DNA of 64,000 nt from Marivita hallyeonensis. GTDB taxonomy: Bacteria; Pseudomonadota; Alphaproteobacteria; Rhodobacterales; Rhodobacteraceae. The DNA lies in assembly GCF_900129875.1 (NCBI RefSeq), contig NZ_FQXC01000008.1:21216-85215 (forward strand), written 5' to 3'. The notes beneath the pieces were generated by a model that saw only the letters and a program-made list of their open reading frames with translations, had not been told where the DNA came from and made no database searches. Shown here one piece after another: positions 62,439-64,000 of this stretch; position 1 is the stretch's first letter, and each line of letters opens with the position of its first letter. The translations under genes were made by a program, and so were the position numbers.

Positions 62439-63992
62439 TCAATGCCTCAACCCCCGCTCCGCATGCGCATCTTGACTGTCTAGCTGTCCCTCAATCTCTC
62501 GGCGGCGGCCTTCGCTAAGGTCAAGCTTTGCTGCAAGCTCTCGTCCAGCGTCTTGTAGCTCGCCTCGTCGTTCAGCAATCCGCTCAAGGCCTTCATGGAT
62601 GCGGCTTGTGAACGAATGAGCAAGGTCACGCAGTCTTTCAATCCAGCCAGCTCCGTCTCGATCCTGCCGGTCGAGCGTGCCTCCAAGGCGGTCAAGTCCT
62701 TCGCGGAGGCCTCGGAGGCCGTCACCAACCGCTCGACGCAGGCGAGCAAGTCGCGTTCCAAGGCTGTCAGTTGGGTCATCTAGTCCTCCTCGATCCGTAT
62801 GCAGGTGACGTGCCTCTCGCCCATCGTGCAGGTGCGCAGGCGTGTCTTCGATGGGTCCAGGATCAGCCAGGTCCCCTCGGGCCGTTCGATCCGTGTGAGG
62901 CCCATCTCCGTCAGCTCCGAGCGTGTCAGATGCGCCGTCCAGAAAAAGCTCGCGGCCATCATCGAGGCGATCCCCGTCAGCAGCATCCCCGCGATCAGCC
63001 AAGGCGAGATCGTTAGCCAAAGGCGGATCGATCTCAGCCGCGTCTCGAACAAGCTCGCCGTCTCGGTCTGAAACCGGCGCGTATCGCTCGTGATGGTATG
63101 CTGCGCGGCGCCCACAATGTTCTTCAAATCGATCCTGAAGCTTTTGAGCTGGGATGAGATCGAGGCGACGTGTTCCTGCCTGATCTCGTCGAGCTCCGCG
63201 TTCAGCTTCTCGCTCAGCCGGGTCGGCTTGCCAGTCTTCATGGAAAATCTCTCCTTTCAGCCGCCAGCGCTCGCCCGTGTCGGGATCGCGGGCGGTGATA
63301 TAGGCTTTGCCGGTGCGCGGCAGGTCGAAGCCTGCGTCGGTCAGCGCCTCGATCATGGTTGTGCGATCGGCGATCAGGCCCATATCAATCTGGTCCTGTA
63401 TCCAGGCATGCAACTCGTCGCGGCCTTGCGCGCGGGTTGAGGCCTCGATGGTGTCGCGGACTTCCTGGGCACGCTCCACATCCATCGGGTCGGCCCAGCC
63501 GTGGCGCTGGTTCATGACGTCCCGCAGGCTGTCATAGGCGTGCTGGTAGCCGGGCGGCGCGATGTTGAGGCTCTTGCCCGTCGTCAGCTCCAGGCGCGGC
63601 GTGCAGAAATGGAGCTCGACCCGGCCTTCGTGGCGATGGCGGACCCAGAGCACCTCATATTGCTCAGGGTCCAGCCCCGCGAAGGCCAGCCGCTCGAACC
63701 CGTCCATAACCTCGGCCTGTTGGTCCTCGGTCGGGTCGTCACTATCCGCAAAGCTGATCACGCCCGCGCGGTAGGTCCACTGGTGGCGGCTGGCGTCGAT
63801 CAGAGCTTCGGTGCTGTCGGGATTGCCGCGCAAGACCTCGGGCAATGGGTCGCGGGTGGTGATTATGGGCTGGCCGTCGGCATCACGGATCGGGTCGCGG
63901 TTACCGTCATAGGCCAGCACGCGCTCGGCCACGAGGTAGCCGACTGGCCCCGCGCCCGCGCCCTTGCCGTTGGGGAAGAACTTGATCAGCAC
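62439..63992 (-). CDS. MobA-type relaxase
   Basis: 517 residues from GTG 63992, 9 bp from the window edge; a start further out cannot be excluded. N-terminal relaxase domain (about 1-270): GPVGYLVAERVLAYDG, SRHQWTYRAGVISFA, then the metal-binding segment VRHRHEGRVELHF and GKSLNIAPPG. The C-terminal half is low-complexity, rich in Asp, Arg, Gly and Leu, and is the part that also encodes two nested mob genes in another frame. Nicks at an oriT, presumably near its 5' end beyond the window. Confidence 0.88.
   Translation of the reverse strand: MLIKFFPNGKGAGAGPVGYLVAERVLAYDGNRDPIRDADGQPIITTRDPLPEVLRGNPDSTEALIDASRHQWTYRAGVISFADSDDPTEDQQAEVMDGFERLAFAGLDPEQYEVLWVRHRHEGRVELHFCTPRLELTTGKSLNIAPPGYQHAYDSLRDVMNQRHGWADPMDVERAQEVRDTIEASTRAQGRDELHAWIQDQIDMGLIADRTTMIEALTDAGFDLPRTGKAYITARDPDTGERWRLKGEIFHEDWQADPAEREAERGARRDQAGTRRLDLIPAQKLQDRFEEHCGRRAAYHHERYAPVSDRDGELVRDAAEIDPPLANDLALADRGDAADGDRLDDGRELFLDGASDTLGADGDGPHTDRTARGDLADPGPIEDTPAHLHDGREARHLHTDRGGLDDPTDSLGTRLARLRRAVGDGLRGLREGLDRLGGTLDRQDRDGAGWIERLRDLAHSFTSRIHEGLERIAERRGELQDAGRELAAKLDLSEGRRREIEGQLDSQDAHAERGLRH
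62480..62779 (-). CDS. MbeD/MobD-like protein nested in the relaxase gene
   Basis: 99 residues, wholly inside the relaxase gene in another frame. ATG 62779 directly follows the TAG of the upstream nested gene (TAGATG) and GAGGAGG lies about 7 nt before it, inside the relaxase coding region. Predicted helical throughout, with a start like the MbeD family (MTQLTALERDLLACVERL). Role in mobilization inferred from the ColE1 mbeA/mbeD precedent. Confidence 0.72.
   Translation of the reverse strand: MTQLTALERDLLACVERLVTASEASAKDLTALEARSTGRIETELAGLKDCVTLLIRSQAASMKALSGLLNDEASYKTLDESLQQSLTLAKAAAERLRDS
62780..63241 (-). CDS. MobB/MbeB-like protein with membrane helices nested in the relaxase gene
   Basis: 153 residues, wholly inside the relaxase gene in another frame. 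ATG 63241 has AAAGGAG 9 nt upstream. N-terminal helical, coiled-coil-like region (about 1-75), then two close hydrophobic helices (about 73-100, LWLTISPWLIAGMLLTGIA), then a soluble tail with three Cys. The plan matches MobB-type proteins that are also nested in relaxase genes (RSF1010, ColE1) and anchor the relaxosome at the membrane. Confidence 0.75.
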   Translation of the reverse strand: MKTGKPTRLSEKLNAELDEIRQEHVASISSQLKSFRIDLKNIVGAAQHTITSDTRRFQTETASLFETRLRSIRLWLTISPWLIAGMLLTGIASMMAASFFWTAHLTRSELTEMGLTRIERPEGTWLILDPSKTRLRTCTMGERHVTCIRIEED

Positions 63993-64000
63993 CGCCGCGC

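Larger units (their letters stand above)
53604..64000. mobile_element. Integrative mobilizable element in tRNA-Arg(CCU), left part
   Basis: Left border is the tRNA fragment; the right border is beyond the window. Contents in order: integrase, excisionase-like gene, divergent XRE repressor, small membrane protein, HNH nuclease, nucleosidase-STAND fusion, HigBA, unknown HTH protein, and a relaxase with nested mob genes. Cargo at 55930-62400 is visibly AT-richer than both the chromosome and the relaxase. No type IV secretion genes are seen in this part, so mobilizable rather than self-transmissible is the reading so far. Confidence 0.8.

Noticed and set aside
53604..64000. A prophage
   Set aside because: No capsid, terminase, tail or lysis gene is seen; a relaxase with mob genes points to a mobilizable element instead.

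Overview
The window reads as the chromosome of an alphaproteobacterium of the Rhodobacteraceae (Roseobacter group). The reasons are the high-GC housekeeping genes, the gene content (tandem dimethylglycine-dehydrogenase-like GcvT fusions, a TIGR03862-type flavoprotein, a hisC-tyrC-extensin run, a reduced FliF/FliH/FliN/FliP flagellar block with a possible CtrA site) and the tRNA and relaxase types. This is judged from protein family and gene order only; no database search was possible.

Positions 1-5358 hold the pyruvate dehydrogenase complex on the minus strand (aceE, aceF, lpdA; lpdA runs off the left edge). Positions 5542-16302 are mixed metabolic and housekeeping genes: quinone D-lactate dehydrogenase, a NYN-domain protein, exonuclease III, a LysR regulator, a PfpI-type protein, FadH, a flavoprotein, an MscS channel and a small HNH protein. 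Positions 16384-21262 (minus) hold an iron alcohol dehydrogenase, a VOC protein, an OmpA-family envelope protein and UbiA. UbiA starts head-to-head with rsmE. Glutathione synthesis (gshA) and breakdown (ggt) genes converge at about 23970, followed by an RsbW/RsbV-like pair, a thiolase and a free-methionine sulfoxide reductase.

Positions 29196-37092 form one co-directional run. It is headed by an XRE-cupin regulator with two dyads upstream of its start, and it carries GFA, LysE, two large FAD/GcvT demethylases and a homocysteine methyltransferase. It looks like a betaine / dimethylglycine / sarcosine C1 operon. Positions 37214-48764 hold a pseudouridine synthase, an aldehyde dehydrogenase, 1-Cys peroxiredoxin, OmpA and AhpD-like proteins, sfsA, map, hisC, tyrC and an extensin-like protein. 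Positions 48767-53571 are a divergent flagellar block (fliF-fliH-fliN-fliP against fliL and a motE-like gene).

At 53604 a 47-bp 3' fragment of tRNA-Arg(CCU) marks the left end of an integrated element that runs to the end of the window. It carries a tyrosine integrase, an overlapping excisionase-like gene and a divergent repressor with candidate operators. It ends in this window with a relaxase that contains two complete mob genes nested in another frame, so it looks like an integrative mobilizable element. Its AT-richer cargo looks like a defence island: an HNH nuclease with a possible modified-DNA reader domain, a 1036-residue protein that fuses a nucleosidase to a degenerate STAND/NACHT-like module, a HigBA toxin-antitoxin with a palindromic operator and an apparently leaderless mRNA, and a 524-residue unknown protein with a C-terminal helix-turn-helix. 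The nucleosidase-STAND fusion is the strongest candidate for an undescribed or little-described system.
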